Below are positions 33,355 through 43,203 of a stretch of 45,106 nucleotides of DNA, one piece after another. This DNA is from Desulfobulbaceae bacterium (GTDB taxonomy: Bacteria > Desulfobacterota > Desulfobulbia > Desulfobulbales > SURF-16), in assembly GCA_020444175.1 (NCBI GenBank), contig JAHLLM010000044.1, forward strand, positions 1-45,106, written 5' to 3'. The notes under the pieces were generated by a model. That model was given only the letters and a program-made list of their open reading frames with translations, did not search any database and had not been told where the DNA came from. Both the position numbers and the translations under genes were made by a program. Positions within the stretch are counted from its first letter, which is position 1. Each line of letters opens with the position of its first letter.

Positions 33355-35132
33355 GTTTTATAAAAAAAGTATTTAAAGAAAGGGTCTATGACAAACGTGT
33401 CATCACGGACGCCAGGAAGTTTGGTTTGACGCCTCAACAGGCCAGAGTTGTGGCAGGAAGAGCCACAGGACACACAGATTTGCTTGAGGATATCTTGTTT
33501 CCTTCACTGAAAAAACTCCACCATCCGGAACTACTCAAAGACGGAAAAAAAGCAGCCGAACATATAGCTCATGCCGTGATACAAGGTCAACGCATTGGCA
33601 TCCTGACTGATTACGACGTTGATGGCATATGCTCCCATGTCGTCATTTACGAGGCACTTTGTAAATTCTCCGCACCACCAGACACGCTGAGCAACCTCAT
33701 TGGCCATAGGATGAATGATGGCTATGGTGTCAGTGAAAAGCTTGTGGACCGCATACTGTCGATGGAACACAGACCCCAGCTTATCATCACCGCAGACTGC
33801 GGCTCTTCAGATGAACAGCAGCTAAAAAGGCTTAAAGAGGCCGGAATTGGCGTTGTTGTCACTGATCACCATGCGATTCCGGAGGAAGGTGTGCCGGCTT
33901 CGGCGTTGGCCACAGTGAATCCAACAAGAAACGACTGTCCCTATCCGGATAAATTTATGTCAGGCTGCATGGTGAGCTGGCTGGTGATGTGTTTAGTCAG
34001 AAACCTCCTTATCGAACAAGGATTTCTTGCTATAAATACAGAAAAACTTGGCAATATGCTGGATTATGTCGCTTTAAGCACCGTGGCAGACGCTGTCTCG
34101 CTTTTCAGCCCTACAAACCGAGCAGTTGTCAGAAGCGGGCTTGATATAATAAATTCTTTGAAAAAACCATGTTGGTTTGCCCTGGCAGGGCTTATCAGAA
34201 AGGGGGAGGGGGAAGAAATCAGCGCTCAGGATCTTGCCTTTCAGTTTGCTCCAAGAATAAATGCTCGAAGCAGGATGGCTGATCCTTATGCGGCTCTCAA
34301 CTTCTTTCTCTCTAAATCAATTTGTCAGGCAGGAGACAAGCTGAAATCCCTTGAAAAGAGTAATGATGAAAGGAAATATGCTGAGCGTGAAATGGTGAAC
34401 CGGGCTAATCGATATGCCCATGAGCAGCACAGCCTTCAAAAGGCCTCTCTTGTGATTACTGATGACGATTTTCATCCTGGAGTACAGGGGATTGTCGCCT
34501 CCAGACTGGTAGATAGCTTTGGAAAACCAGCAATAGTGTTAAGCCCGGTGAATGATAATGGTGTTTTGTCCGGGTCTGCCCGGTCAATTCCAGGTGTTCA
34601 TATTCGTGATCTCCTGCAAAGGGTAGATGAAAAGCATCCTAAACTGCTTCTGTCATTCGGAGGCCATATGGGGGCTGCCGGACTCAAAATAAAAAAGGAG
34701 GATTTTGATGTTTTTTGCCAGGCATTTGAGGATGTAACAAAAGATGAAATAGGCAACAAAAGACTGATGCCCTATGTTCTGACAGATGGAATTCTTGATA
34801 TCTCCTCAATTAACGATGGTTTTATTGCCGAAATACAGGAGTTGGAGCCATTTGGGCGTGAATTTGAAGAACCTCTGTATGAAGGAATATTTGCTGTCAC
34901 CAGAAGCCGTATAGTGGGCAGTGGCGACCCGGTTCATCTGTCAATGAGACTTGAAAAAGAAGGTCAAGAATTTAATGCCATATGGTTTCGCGCCCTTGAG
35001 AACCCTGATGATAAAATGCCAATAAGATCCGGAAATACAGCAAGATGCGCATACAAGTTAAAGTCAAATTTTTTCCGCGGAAGAAAGTCTGTGCAGCTCG
35101 TTATTGAGTATGCTGAAGTTGTTATAATGTAA
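33351..35132 (+). CDS. recJ: Single-stranded-DNA-specific exonuclease RecJ
   Basis: 593 aa. 5'-3' ssDNA exonuclease of recombination and mismatch repair, DHH superfamily. Motifs: LTDYDVDGICSHV (motif I), ADCGSSDE (II), VTDHHAIP (DHH, III), then DHHA1-type SGSARSIPGVHI and GGHMGAAGL, and a C-terminal OB-fold. Start overlaps the miaA stop by 4 bp. The stop codon is immediately followed by family B repeat copy 2. Confidence 0.95.
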   Translation: MSFIKKVFKERVYDKRVITDARKFGLTPQQARVVAGRATGHTDLLEDILFPSLKKLHHPELLKDGKKAAEHIAHAVIQGQRIGILTDYDVDGICSHVVIYEALCKFSAPPDTLSNLIGHRMNDGYGVSEKLVDRILSMEHRPQLIITADCGSSDEQQLKRLKEAGIGVVVTDHHAIPEEGVPASALATVNPTRNDCPYPDKFMSGCMVSWLVMCLVRNLLIEQGFLAINTEKLGNMLDYVALSTVADAVSLFSPTNRAVVRSGLDIINSLKKPCWFALAGLIRKGEGEEISAQDLAFQFAPRINARSRMADPYAALNFFLSKSICQAGDKLKSLEKSNDERKYAEREMVNRANRYAHEQHSLQKASLVITDDDFHPGVQGIVASRLVDSFGKPAIVLSPVNDNGVLSGSARSIPGVHIRDLLQRVDEKHPKLLLSFGGHMGAAGLKIKKEDFDVFCQAFEDVTKDEIGNKRLMPYVLTDGILDISSINDGFIAEIQELEPFGREFEEPLYEGIFAVTRSRIVGSGDPVHLSMRLEKEGQEFNAIWFRALENPDDKMPIRSGNTARCAYKLKSNFFRGRKSVQLVIEYAEVVIM

Positions 35133-35274
35133 TTTGCCTCTATACAATTCTCAGTAGCCAACCTCTAGACTCCCGCCTCCGCGGGAGTGACGGCGGGCTT
35201 GGTTATGTCATTCCCGCGGAGGCGGGAATCCAGTATTGGAAACTTGACGACCGGAAAGGGGCAATTTTTAACTG
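35133..35274. repeat. Dispersed repeat family B, copy 2 (142 bp)
   Basis: Begins at the base following the recJ stop and matches 1563-1704 with few differences. In this copy the right arm ends GGGAATCCAG instead of GGGAGTCTAG, which reduces the symmetry. Confidence 0.85.
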
Positions 35275-35732
35275 AGAGCTGACCACACTGCAAACTTGCA
35301 CGCAGTTCACATTCCGTACGTCGCGTCGGCAATGTGTGTTTTTTCACCACCAACGAATAATAAACCCATCCCAGCCTTATCCTCAGCATGAACTCTTCAC
35401 CGATGTCTTGTTTTTTATGGCACAAGAGTTTTTTTGTAGCTCTTAATTAACAAAACATCAATGCAACAAGCTCCTGATTCATTCACAGAAAAAGAAAAAA
35501 GATGAAGCGTCGCTTTCAGGGGATATCGTTTTATCCAATTGATATTATTAATTTAATAAGAATTATACATAATATACATTATGCGACATTGTAAATATGG
35601 TGTTTTCTTTTCTCCCCATGAATGCTAAAAATGTTACTTTTGTCTTGAGCATTTCCAGACGTTTACCAGCACACTGTTGCATTGCCGTCTACATTCATTC
35701 ATTACGCGTAAAAAAATATGGAGTTGATTCTA
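35275..35732. other. Intergenic region upstream of purB
   Basis: No gene. Very AT-rich around 35530-35590 with a possible TTGATA (35539-35544) and several TATA-like hexamers, a plausible but unproven promoter for purB. No riboswitch or terminator recognised. Confidence 0.4.
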
Positions 35733-37178
35733 ATGAACAGAGAAATCTATCAGGAACCCCTGGTTGGCCGTTATACCAGTTTAGAAATGCAGAAAATTTT
35801 TTCTGAACAGTCCAAATTTCAAACCTGGAGACGTTGCTGGATAGCTCTGGCTGAGGCTCAGCATGAACTTGGTTTAGATAAGATTGTCACGGCTGAGATG
35901 ATCGAGCAGCTCAAAAAATATGAAAAAGAAATAAATTTTGATGTGGCCGCCCAAAAGGAGAAAGAAATTCGACACGACGTCATGGCCCATGTTTTTGCAT
36001 ACGGTAAACAGTGCCCTCTTGCTGAGCCAATTATTCATCTTGGTGCTACTTCCCAATTTGTCGGATGTAATGCTGATCTGATTTTACAGCGAAATGCCAT
36101 GAAATTAATCAAAAAGGCTGTGGTCAATGTCATTTCAAATCTCTCCGCCTTTTGTAAAACCCATAGAGCCCAACAAACTCTCGGGTATACCCATTACCAA
36201 CCAGCCCAACCAACGACAGTCGGCAAACGTCATACCCTTTACATTCAGGATCTGCTCATGGATCTTGATTATATTGAAAACCTGGAAAAGCAACTTAAGG
36301 CCCGTGGTGCAAAAGGTACAGTCGGTACCCAGGCCACTTTTATAGAACTCTTTAAGGGTGATCACGAAAAGGTTCGGCAGCTTGACAGGCTGGTTGCCGA
36401 AAAACTCGGGTTTGATGATGTTTTTGATGTTACCGGGCAGACATATACCCGTAAGCTTGATATGAAAACTTCTGAAACATTATCCGGTATTGCCGCTTCT
36501 GCCCATAAATTTGCTGTTGATCTCAGGCTTCTTTCGAATCTCAAGGTCCAGGAAGAACCATTTGCCAAAAATCAGGTTGGCAGTTCAGCAATGGCTTATA
36601 AGCGCAACCCCATGCGCAGTGAAAGAATGACCGGTCTTGCCCGCAAGCTTATGGGACTGCCCGCTAATTTTGCAGCCACTTTTGCCAATCAGTGGTTTGA
36701 AAGAACTCTTGATGATTCAGCGATCAGGCGCATGGATATTCCCCAGGCCTTTTTACTTGCTGACGCCATACTGAAGTTGTATCTTAACATTACTAGCGGA
36801 ATGGTTGTTTTTCCGAAACAAATTGAGCGTCACTTGAAGATTGAACTCCCCTTCATGTCCACAGAAAAGATACTCATGGAATGCGTTGAAAAGGGTGAAA
36901 GCAGACAGGAAATGCATGAGATAATTAAAACCCATTCTGTTGAGGCCGGTCGAGTTGTTAAAGAAGATGGCAAAGAGAATGACCTTCTTGAGCGTTTGGG
37001 GAATAATCCCCGTGTCCCCTTTACAACCTTAGAGCTTGAGGCCATGGTTGGTTCCGGCCTTGAATTTGTCGGTCGGGCAGCAGAGCAGACCGACGAGTTT
37101 CTGACTGAAGTTGTTGAGCCGCGCCTGAAAATGTATGAGGATTTGCTCGGAGATATTGATAGTGAGTTGAAGGTATGA
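35733..37178 (+). CDS. purB: Adenylosuccinate lyase
   Basis: 481 aa from ATG 35733 (GGAG 9 nt upstream; an ATG five codons earlier is possible). Purine biosynthesis: splits SAICAR and adenylosuccinate, releasing fumarate. Fumarase/aspartase superfamily: RHDVMAHVFAY (81-90), HLGATSQFVGCN, GYTHYQPAQPTTVGKR (catalytic His), and the signature GSSAMAYKRNP (283-293) on the flexible loop. It resembles the longer eukaryote/Bacteroides-like PurB form. Followed by the DUF4911 gene with a 4-bp overlap. Confidence 0.96.
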   Translation: MNREIYQEPLVGRYTSLEMQKIFSEQSKFQTWRRCWIALAEAQHELGLDKIVTAEMIEQLKKYEKEINFDVAAQKEKEIRHDVMAHVFAYGKQCPLAEPIIHLGATSQFVGCNADLILQRNAMKLIKKAVVNVISNLSAFCKTHRAQQTLGYTHYQPAQPTTVGKRHTLYIQDLLMDLDYIENLEKQLKARGAKGTVGTQATFIELFKGDHEKVRQLDRLVAEKLGFDDVFDVTGQTYTRKLDMKTSETLSGIAASAHKFAVDLRLLSNLKVQEEPFAKNQVGSSAMAYKRNPMRSERMTGLARKLMGLPANFAATFANQWFERTLDDSAIRRMDIPQAFLLADAILKLYLNITSGMVVFPKQIERHLKIELPFMSTEKILMECVEKGESRQEMHEIIKTHSVEAGRVVKEDGKENDLLERLGNNPRVPFTTLELEAMVGSGLEFVGRAAEQTDEFLTEVVEPRLKMYEDLLGDIDSELKV

Positions 37179-37414
37179 CAACTCTCTCGCAGATGAGCAG
37201 CCTTTATTTACGAATAAATCCCAGGCAGATTCATTTTTTAAAATTTCTTTTGGAGGGATATGATGGACTGGCCATTCTGTCTACAGTTGATGCCTCAAAA
37301 GGGCTCGTGGTAGTCCGATTCCCTACCGAAGTGGCATCTTTTCTCTTTGAATTATTAACCGATATAGCAGAAAGTATAGCACCCTGCCCTGCTTCAAGCC
37401 AGCCTGCTTCCTGA
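37175..37414 (+). CDS. DUF4911-like small protein
   Basis: 79 aa, start overlapping the purB stop (ATGA). Resembles the small DUF4911 proteins typically found just before miaB in Desulfobacterota: LYLRINPRQIHFLKFLLEGYDGLAILSTVD, then VVVRFPTEVASFLFELL. Soluble, alpha/beta. The Ser/Pro/Ala tail contains one Cys. Function unknown; fixed position between purB and miaB suggests a link to tRNA modification or simply shared expression. Confidence 0.8.
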   Translation: MTTLSQMSSLYLRINPRQIHFLKFLLEGYDGLAILSTVDASKGLVVVRFPTEVASFLFELLTDIAESIAPCPASSQPAS

Positions 37415-37430
37415 CATTTTATTGTACTTT

Positions 37431-38768
37431 ATGACTCAAAAAAAACTCTTTTACATAGAAACATTTGGTTGCCAGATGAATGACCGTGATTCTGAAATCA
37501 TGGCTCAACTGCTTACGAAAGCTTCGTACCAGTCAACCAAGGATATTGACACTGCAGATGCTATTATTGTAAACACTTGCAGTATTCGAGGAAAAGCGGA
37601 GCAGAAAGCCTATAGTCTTTTAGGGGCCTTGAGAAGGAGAAAAAAAGACAATCCCGCTCTTATCATTGCGGCTACTGGTTGTGTCGCCCAGCAGGAAGGG
37701 CAAAAAATGCTTACCCGTATGCCCCATGTTGATCTGGTCATTGGTCCCAAACAGATTTATCAGTTGCCGGAACTCTTTGAAAGAGCCCTTTCTCAACCTC
37801 AGGGGATTGTCAGTATTGATAAACCGAAATCGTTTCATATCCCGCCCTATCTCCCATCGTTAAATCAAGGTCTGCCCTATAAGCGATTTGTAACCATTAT
37901 GCAGGGCTGTAACAATTTCTGCACCTATTGTATCGTTCCCTATACGAGGGGGCGTGAAATAAGTAGAGATGTGAAGGATATTCTCGCTGAAGTAAGATAT
38001 CTTGCCCAAGGCGGAGTGAAGGAAATCACCCTTCTCGGGCAGAATGTTAATTCCTATGGCAATGATCAGACAATTGACCAAAGAACAAATTTCTCATCAC
38101 TGCTTCGTCAGGTAGCCCAAATAAAGGGGATTAAACGTTTGCGTTTTACCACCTCAAACCCCAAAGACCTTTCAGATGAGTTGATGCAATGCTTCGCAGA
38201 CATTGAGTTTCTCTGTCCTCATTTTCATCTTCCTGTTCAATCCGGTTCAAATTCCGTATTAAAAAAAATGAACAGAAAATATACAAGAGAATCCTATCTT
38301 GAAAAAGTAGACAAACTTCGACTTTACCGGCCTGATATTGCCTTGACCACAGATATAATTGTCGGCTTTCCGGGTGAGACGGATGCGGATTTTGCAGAAA
38401 CCATGGAGCTGCTTGAACGGGTTCGCTACCACGGTGCTTTTTCGTTTAAATATTCCAGTCGACCTCCTGCCAAATCATGTGAATTTGAAGAAACTGTCTC
38501 TGAAGACGAAAAGGCCAAACGACTGAGTATCCTCCAGAAACGACAGCAAGAGATAACACTTGAACGCAATAACGAGTATGTTGGCAGCGAAATGGAGCTT
38601 ATGGTCGAGGGGGAAAGCAGAGCCGCTGACGGTCAGTGGGCTGGACGAAGCGGCAGCAACCATACTGTAAATTTTATGAGTTTGGAAAAATTTGTTCCAG
38701 GCCAGCTTGTTCGGGTTGTTATCACCGAAGGCTGTCAGAATTCTCTACGGGGCAAGTTGGTAGAGTAA
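37431..38768 (+). CDS. miaB: tRNA-2-methylthio-N6-dimethylallyladenosine synthase
   Basis: 445 aa from ATG 37431 (a TTG 9 nt earlier is also in frame). Radical SAM methylthiotransferase converting i6A37 to ms2i6A37. UPF0004 domain Cys14, Cys50, Cys84 (TFGCQMND, NTCSIRGKA, GCVAQQEG); radical SAM Cys160, Cys164, Cys167 (CNNFCTYC) with the MiaB-type IVPYTRGRE; C-terminal TRAM domain. Works after MiaA, encoded upstream. Its stop codon overlaps the AACT flank of an inserted repeat. Confidence 0.97.
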   Translation: MTQKKLFYIETFGCQMNDRDSEIMAQLLTKASYQSTKDIDTADAIIVNTCSIRGKAEQKAYSLLGALRRRKKDNPALIIAATGCVAQQEGQKMLTRMPHVDLVIGPKQIYQLPELFERALSQPQGIVSIDKPKSFHIPPYLPSLNQGLPYKRFVTIMQGCNNFCTYCIVPYTRGREISRDVKDILAEVRYLAQGGVKEITLLGQNVNSYGNDQTIDQRTNFSSLLRQVAQIKGIKRLRFTTSNPKDLSDELMQCFADIEFLCPHFHLPVQSGSNSVLKKMNRKYTRESYLEKVDKLRLYRPDIALTTDIIVGFPGETDADFAETMELLERVRYHGAFSFKYSSRPPAKSCEFEETVSEDEKAKRLSILQKRQQEITLERNNEYVGSEMELMVEGESRAADGQWAGRSGSNHTVNFMSLEKFVPGQLVRVVITEGCQNSLRGKLVE

Positions 38769-38770
38769 CT

Positions 38771-38913
38771 AGTGCCTGTCCATAAATGGCCCTTTTGACC
38801 GATATCTGCGTCATGCTTAAAAAATTATCTTCGGTATATCGGATATATGCCTCCGGTAATTTTTTGCGCAATCCTTGATCTAGAACAAAATGACCTATTT
38901 CCGGACAGACACT
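38771..38913. repeat. MITE-like palindromic element with 4-bp target duplication
   Basis: 143 bp, imperfect full-length palindrome: AGTGCCTGTCC at the left and GGACAGACACT at the right, with the two halves pairing through the AAAAAATTA centre. AACT flanks it on both sides (38767-38770 and 38914-38917), consistent with a target-site duplication. No coding frame. It is inserted directly at the miaB stop codon. Confidence 0.8.
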
Positions 38914-38949
38914 AACTAATATTAGAATTGATTAGAGGAGAGGCTTACA

Positions 38950-39597
38950 ATGATCGACCTGCATACCCATTGTTTTTTTTCTGATGGAGAACTTGTTCCA
39001 GCGGAGCATCTGCGCCGCGTTGAGGTTCTTGGCTATGAGGCTATAGCCATTACGGATCATGCTGATTCTTCAAATATTGATTTTATCGTCCCCCGTATAC
39101 TTAAGGCCGCGGAAGACATGAATAAATTTGCTGAAACGCGTTTATTGGCCGGCATCGAGTTGACCCATGTCCCGCCCCAGCTTATGGCAAAATTGACTCA
39201 ATACGCAAGAGAGCTCGGCGCCAAGGTTGTGGTCGCCCATGGAGAAACGGTTGTTGAGCCGGTCAGACAGGGTACAAATCGGGCAGCATTGGAGGCAGGC
39301 GTTGATGTTCTGGCCCATCCCGGATTCATTACCCTGGAAGATGCACAACTTGCCGCCCAAAAAGGAATTTTTCTTGAATTATCCGGCCGTAAGGGGCATT
39401 CTCTGACCAACGGCCACGTCGCTAAAATGGCAGCAGAAAGTGGAGCCAAGCTGGCTGTAAATGCAGACGCCCATGGTCCCGGAGATTTTCTGACCACAGA
39501 GATGGCCAGAATCGTTGGTTTAGGCGCAGGGCTGACTGAAGAGCGATATGATCAAATCCGCAGTGACATGGCTGCTTTTGTTCACTCAATTCGGTAG
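38950..39597 (+). CDS. PHP-domain phosphoesterase
   Basis: 215 aa, strong GAGGAGAGG Shine-Dalgarno. PHP metal-binding motifs: DLHTHCFFSDG (3-13), ITDHAD (about 34-39), an ELTH Glu site, VVAHGE, VLAHPG and a C-terminal NADAHGP. It is the small stand-alone PHP type, related to histidinol-phosphatase and the polymerase PHP domain. The substrate is not predictable. Convergent with the ComEA-like gene; the 37-bp gap contains a fragment of a family D repeat end. Confidence 0.9.
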   Translation: MIDLHTHCFFSDGELVPAEHLRRVEVLGYEAIAITDHADSSNIDFIVPRILKAAEDMNKFAETRLLAGIELTHVPPQLMAKLTQYARELGAKVVVAHGETVVEPVRQGTNRAALEAGVDVLAHPGFITLEDAQLAAQKGIFLELSGRKGHSLTNGHVAKMAAESGAKLAVNADAHGPGDFLTTEMARIVGLGAGLTEERYDQIRSDMAAFVHSIR

Positions 39598-39634
39598 GTT
39601 TATTATTTTGACGGTTTCGTGCGTCGGTCGCCAT

Positions 39635-40069
39635 TTACAGAACACACCTTTTTTGTAGAGCAGCAAACTTTTTTGGTCCAATTCCTTGTACATCAAGGAG
39701 TTCTTCAAGCTCTTGAAAGCCTTTTCTTGCTTTTCGAAGGGAAATAATTCTTTGTCCTAATGCCGGCCCTATGCCTGGTAAGGTCTGCAGGTGTTCCAGG
39801 TCAGCTGTGTTTAACCGCACCGGCAAAAAAAAGAACGGCCTCATTACATCGGATGTTGCCGTTCTTGAAAAATTTGCTGTCTCATTTGGACGAAATTGTA
39901 AAAAATGGGATTTTGCTCCGGTTCGTTCGGAAGTTTCAACCTCAAGAAGGGAAATACATGAGGCCAGGCAGGTCAGAAGACCGCCAAAGAGGAGGATGAG
40001 AATGCGGTAGTCTCTCCCCTCCTCCTGATCGGTTGCCTCAATTTCAAGTAGTTGACTTTTTCTTTTCAT
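39635..40069 (-). CDS. ComEA-like helix-hairpin-helix protein
   Basis: 144 aa. One N-terminal membrane helix (ILILLFGGLLTCLASCISLL, about 23-42), a linker, then a C-terminal tandem helix-hairpin-helix of ComEA type (LNTADLEHLQTLPGIGPALG, then LLDVQGIGPKKFAAL) that binds DNA non-specifically. ComEA proteins receive DNA at the membrane in natural transformation; in bacteria without other com genes they may serve other roles. The start overlaps the end of cimA by 26 bp, so it is coupled to it, which is an unusual pairing. Confidence 0.88.
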   Translation of the reverse strand: MKRKSQLLEIEATDQEEGRDYRILILLFGGLLTCLASCISLLEVETSERTGAKSHFLQFRPNETANFSRTATSDVMRPFFFLPVRLNTADLEHLQTLPGIGPALGQRIISLRKARKGFQELEELLDVQGIGPKKFAALQKRCVL

Positions 40070-41645
40070 CCATCATCAGTTTATAGGTGATACTGTCAAC
40101 AAGGGCCTGCCAGCTTGCTTCCAGAATATCGTGGGACACACCAACCGTCCCCCATTGGGTCTCATGGTCTTTGGATTCAATGAGCACCCGTACCTTGGCT
40201 CCGGTTCCGTGTTCGCTGGCGAGAACACGTACTCGGTAATCTTCAAGCCACATATCCGCAAGGGAAGGATAAAATCGAACAAGTGCCTTGCGCAGGGCTT
40301 TGTCAAGCGCATTCACAGGGCCTTCACCAAGTGCTGCAGTATGCACCATCTCGCCTCCGACCTCAAGTCTGATCGTTGCTTCAGCCTCGGGCGGTTGATC
40401 CATATCGCTTTTCTGATTTATCACCCGAAAACTTTTCAGGTCAAAAAAACGTCTGGATGTGCCCAGCGCCCTTCTCATGAGAAGTTCAAAGGATGCCTCA
40501 GCTCCCTCATACTGGAACCCCTGATTTTCCAAGGTCTTCAGTTCCTTGAGAATTGAAGTCACTATTGGGTCTTTACTGTCAAGATCAATGCCGAATTTTT
40601 TTGCCTTATGCAGAACATTACTGCGACCGGACTGATCCGAAATGAGAATGCGTCGAATATTTCCGACCTTTTCCGGGTCAATATGCTCATAGGTCAGAGG
40701 ATTGCGTTTCACTGCACTGACGTGGATTCCTCCCTTATGAGCAAAAGCCGACGTGCCCACATAGGGCTGATAGCGATTATGGGGGAGATTGGCCAGCTCA
40801 TTGACGTAGCGCGATGTTTCGCTCAATTTTTTCAAATGATTGCAGGCCTCAAATTCATAGCCCATCTTCAGAGCCAGGGCCGGTATGACGGAAGTGAGAT
40901 TGCCGTTACCACATCTTTCCCCGTAGCCATTCATTGTTCCCTGAACCTGTGTTGCCCCCATGGATATAGCTACCAGGGAGTTTGCCACAGCTGTTTCAGA
41001 GTCGTTATGGGCATGAATACCGAGTTCAACAGTCTGCTTGCTCTTCTTTATATGCTTCTGCACCTCTGTGAGGATTGCAGGGATCTCAGTGGGAAGGGTC
41101 CCCCCATTTGTATCACAAAGAACAAGTATTTCAGCACCTCCTGCCACAGCACGATCGAGTGTAGCCAGGGCATATTCTCTGTTTTTCTTGAAACCGTCAA
41201 AAAAATGCTCTGCATCATAAAAAAGATGCTTCACGTGAGGGCGAAGATAGGCCAGAGAATCTTCAATAATGACGAGGTTATCTTCAAGGCCTATCCTGAG
41301 CGCATCTGTTACATGTATATCCCATGTTTTACCGAAAATCGTGATAGCAGGTGTTTTGGCGGCAATGAGAGCGTTGAGGTTGACGTCCAGCTCCGGCGGA
41401 TTCTGGAAAAGCCTTGTGCTGCCGAATGCTGCGACCAGCGCATGCTTGAGTTCATAATTTTTTATTTCTTCAAAGTATTCCGTTGCCGTCGGATTCGCTC
41501 CGGGCCATCCACCTTCTATATAATCAATACCGAGCTGGTCGAGTTTAAGGCTCACACGAATCTTGTCCTCCACGGACAAGTTGAAATTTTCAGCCTGGGT
41601 GCCATCCCGTAAAGTGGTATCGTAAATAGTAAGTGTTTTGCTCAT
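40044..41645 (-). CDS. cimA: (R)-citramalate synthase
   Basis: 533 aa, the long DRE-TIM metallolyase form. Condenses acetyl-CoA and pyruvate to citramalate, the first step of the threonine-independent isoleucine route. N-terminus YDTTLRDGTQAENFNLS (DRDG-type catalytic loop), EGGWPGANPT, HAHNDSETAVAN metal site, NGYGERCGNGNL, FAHKGGIHVSAV, and a C-terminal allosteric LeuA-like domain. The EGGWPGANP motif supports citramalate rather than isopropylmalate synthase. Lies 10 bp after lysC on the same strand, so the aspartate-family and branched-chain pathways are coexpressed. Confidence 0.95.
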   Translation of the reverse strand: MSKTLTIYDTTLRDGTQAENFNLSVEDKIRVSLKLDQLGIDYIEGGWPGANPTATEYFEEIKNYELKHALVAAFGSTRLFQNPPELDVNLNALIAAKTPAITIFGKTWDIHVTDALRIGLEDNLVIIEDSLAYLRPHVKHLFYDAEHFFDGFKKNREYALATLDRAVAGGAEILVLCDTNGGTLPTEIPAILTEVQKHIKKSKQTVELGIHAHNDSETAVANSLVAISMGATQVQGTMNGYGERCGNGNLTSVIPALALKMGYEFEACNHLKKLSETSRYVNELANLPHNRYQPYVGTSAFAHKGGIHVSAVKRNPLTYEHIDPEKVGNIRRILISDQSGRSNVLHKAKKFGIDLDSKDPIVTSILKELKTLENQGFQYEGAEASFELLMRRALGTSRRFFDLKSFRVINQKSDMDQPPEAEATIRLEVGGEMVHTAALGEGPVNALDKALRKALVRFYPSLADMWLEDYRVRVLASEHGTGAKVRVLIESKDHETQWGTVGVSHDILEASWQALVDSITYKLMMDEKKKSTT

Positions 41646-41655
41646 TTTAAGATTC

Positions 41656-42891
41656 CTATTCCCCTATGGGTAAGTTTTCCTTTGCAAGTTCAAAAGCATC
41701 ATGCAGCGCCCGCACAGCAAGTTCCGTATATTTTTCCTCAATAACACAGGAAATCTTGATCTCTGAAGTGGAGATCATCATGATGTTGATATTTTCCCTG
41801 GAAAGTATATGAAACATGGTCGTAGCAATACCGGAATGGTTACGCATTCCAACTCCAACCACTGAGACCTTGGCAATATGCGGATCTCCGCTGAAAGACT
41901 CAGCTCCCACCTCTTTGGCTGTTTTTTCAACAATTTTCATTGCCATTTCATAGTCAGTACGCGGAACGGTGAAAGTCATATCCGTCATTTCACCTGCCCT
42001 GGTATTCTGGATGATCATATCCACGATGATACCGGCATCTGATATAGGAATAAAAATTTTTGAGGCGATACCCGGGGTGTCAGGTATTTTTGAAAAAGTA
42101 ATACGAGCTTCATTTTTGTTGTATGTAACACCTGAAACCAGCATGGATTCCATGATTTTATCCTCCTCTACTACCCATGTCCCCTCTGTGTCTGTAAATG
42201 TAGACCGAACATGCAAGGGCACTTTATATCTTTTGGCAAGCCCGACCGAGCGAATATCAAGGACCTTGGCTCCGAGACTCGCAAGTTCAAGCATTTCATC
42301 ATAGGTAATTCTGTCAATCTTTCGTGCTGAAGTGCAAATATTCGGGTCTGTCGTATAGACACCGTCAACATCAGTAAATATTTCACACTGGTCGGCCTTC
42401 AGGGCTGCCGCAAGGGCAACGGCAGTAGTATCAGACCCTCCACGCCCGAGTGTCGTGATGTCGCCTTTTTCAGTAACACCCTGAAACCCGGCCACGACAA
42501 CTATTTTCCCTGAGTTGAGATGGCCCGTAATAAGTTCGGCATTAATAGATTTTATCCGAGCTTTCGTATGCATGGTGTCTGTCTGGATTTTAACCTGATC
42601 ACCGAGGAGGGACACACAGTCATAGCCAGCTTCCTTTGCAGCCATTGCAAAAAGGGCAATGGTTACCTGCTCACCGCTGGAAAGCAGCACATCCATCTCT
42701 CGGGGATCAGGAATCGCCTGCATTTGATGGGCAAGGTCGACAAATCGATTCGTTTCCCCTGACATAGCTGATAACACGACGACCATTTGATTATCTTGTT
42801 TGCCGCATTCGATGACCCGTCGGGCTACAGCTTTGATTTTTTCCGGATCAGCAACTGAAGTACCGCCAAATTTTTGAACAATTAATGCCAT
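41656..42891 (-). CDS. lysC: Aspartate kinase
   Basis: 411 aa, the monofunctional type. Phosphorylates aspartate at the entry to Lys, Thr, Met and diaminopimelate synthesis. N-terminal VQKFGGTSVAD, catalytic LGRGGSDTTAVALAAAL, FTDVDGVYTTDP, and two C-terminal ACT domains that bind end-product inhibitors. AGGAG Shine-Dalgarno about 11 nt before ATG 42891. Upstream of cimA. Diaminopimelate made by this pathway is also a conceivable substrate of the decarboxylase at 5229, but there is no direct link. Confidence 0.97.
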   Translation of the reverse strand: MALIVQKFGGTSVADPEKIKAVARRVIECGKQDNQMVVVLSAMSGETNRFVDLAHQMQAIPDPREMDVLLSSGEQVTIALFAMAAKEAGYDCVSLLGDQVKIQTDTMHTKARIKSINAELITGHLNSGKIVVVAGFQGVTEKGDITTLGRGGSDTTAVALAAALKADQCEIFTDVDGVYTTDPNICTSARKIDRITYDEMLELASLGAKVLDIRSVGLAKRYKVPLHVRSTFTDTEGTWVVEEDKIMESMLVSGVTYNKNEARITFSKIPDTPGIASKIFIPISDAGIIVDMIIQNTRAGEMTDMTFTVPRTDYEMAMKIVEKTAKEVGAESFSGDPHIAKVSVVGVGMRNHSGIATTMFHILSRENINIMMISTSEIKISCVIEEKYTELAVRALHDAFELAKENLPIGE

Positions 42892-43203
42892 ATATTTAAA
42901 AACTCCTGCATGTTTCGTTTGATATTTTTTTAGACAATTGTCACGTATATCAATACGTTATATCTTTATTTAGACGTAAGACATAAAATTAGCATAAATA
43001 CATTAGTGTACATTGCAGCTCACTTTGACAACTGAAATTAAAAAATAAATTAAATACCAGTAAACAACTGACATTATCAAGAGGAAATACTATTTTTTTT
43101 AGTACTGCAATTATAACTTGTATTAAGTCAAGGTTTTTGCTACAAAAATAATTAATTATCATGAATGCATTTTGTTAAATATCCCCCTTTTACAGGATAG
43201 ATA
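42892..43203. other. Divergent intergenic region lysC / M23 peptidase
   Basis: 312 bp, very AT-rich, no gene. It must hold both promoters, but no hexamer pair stands out. No lysine riboswitch-like structure recognised upstream of lysC. Confidence 0.4.
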
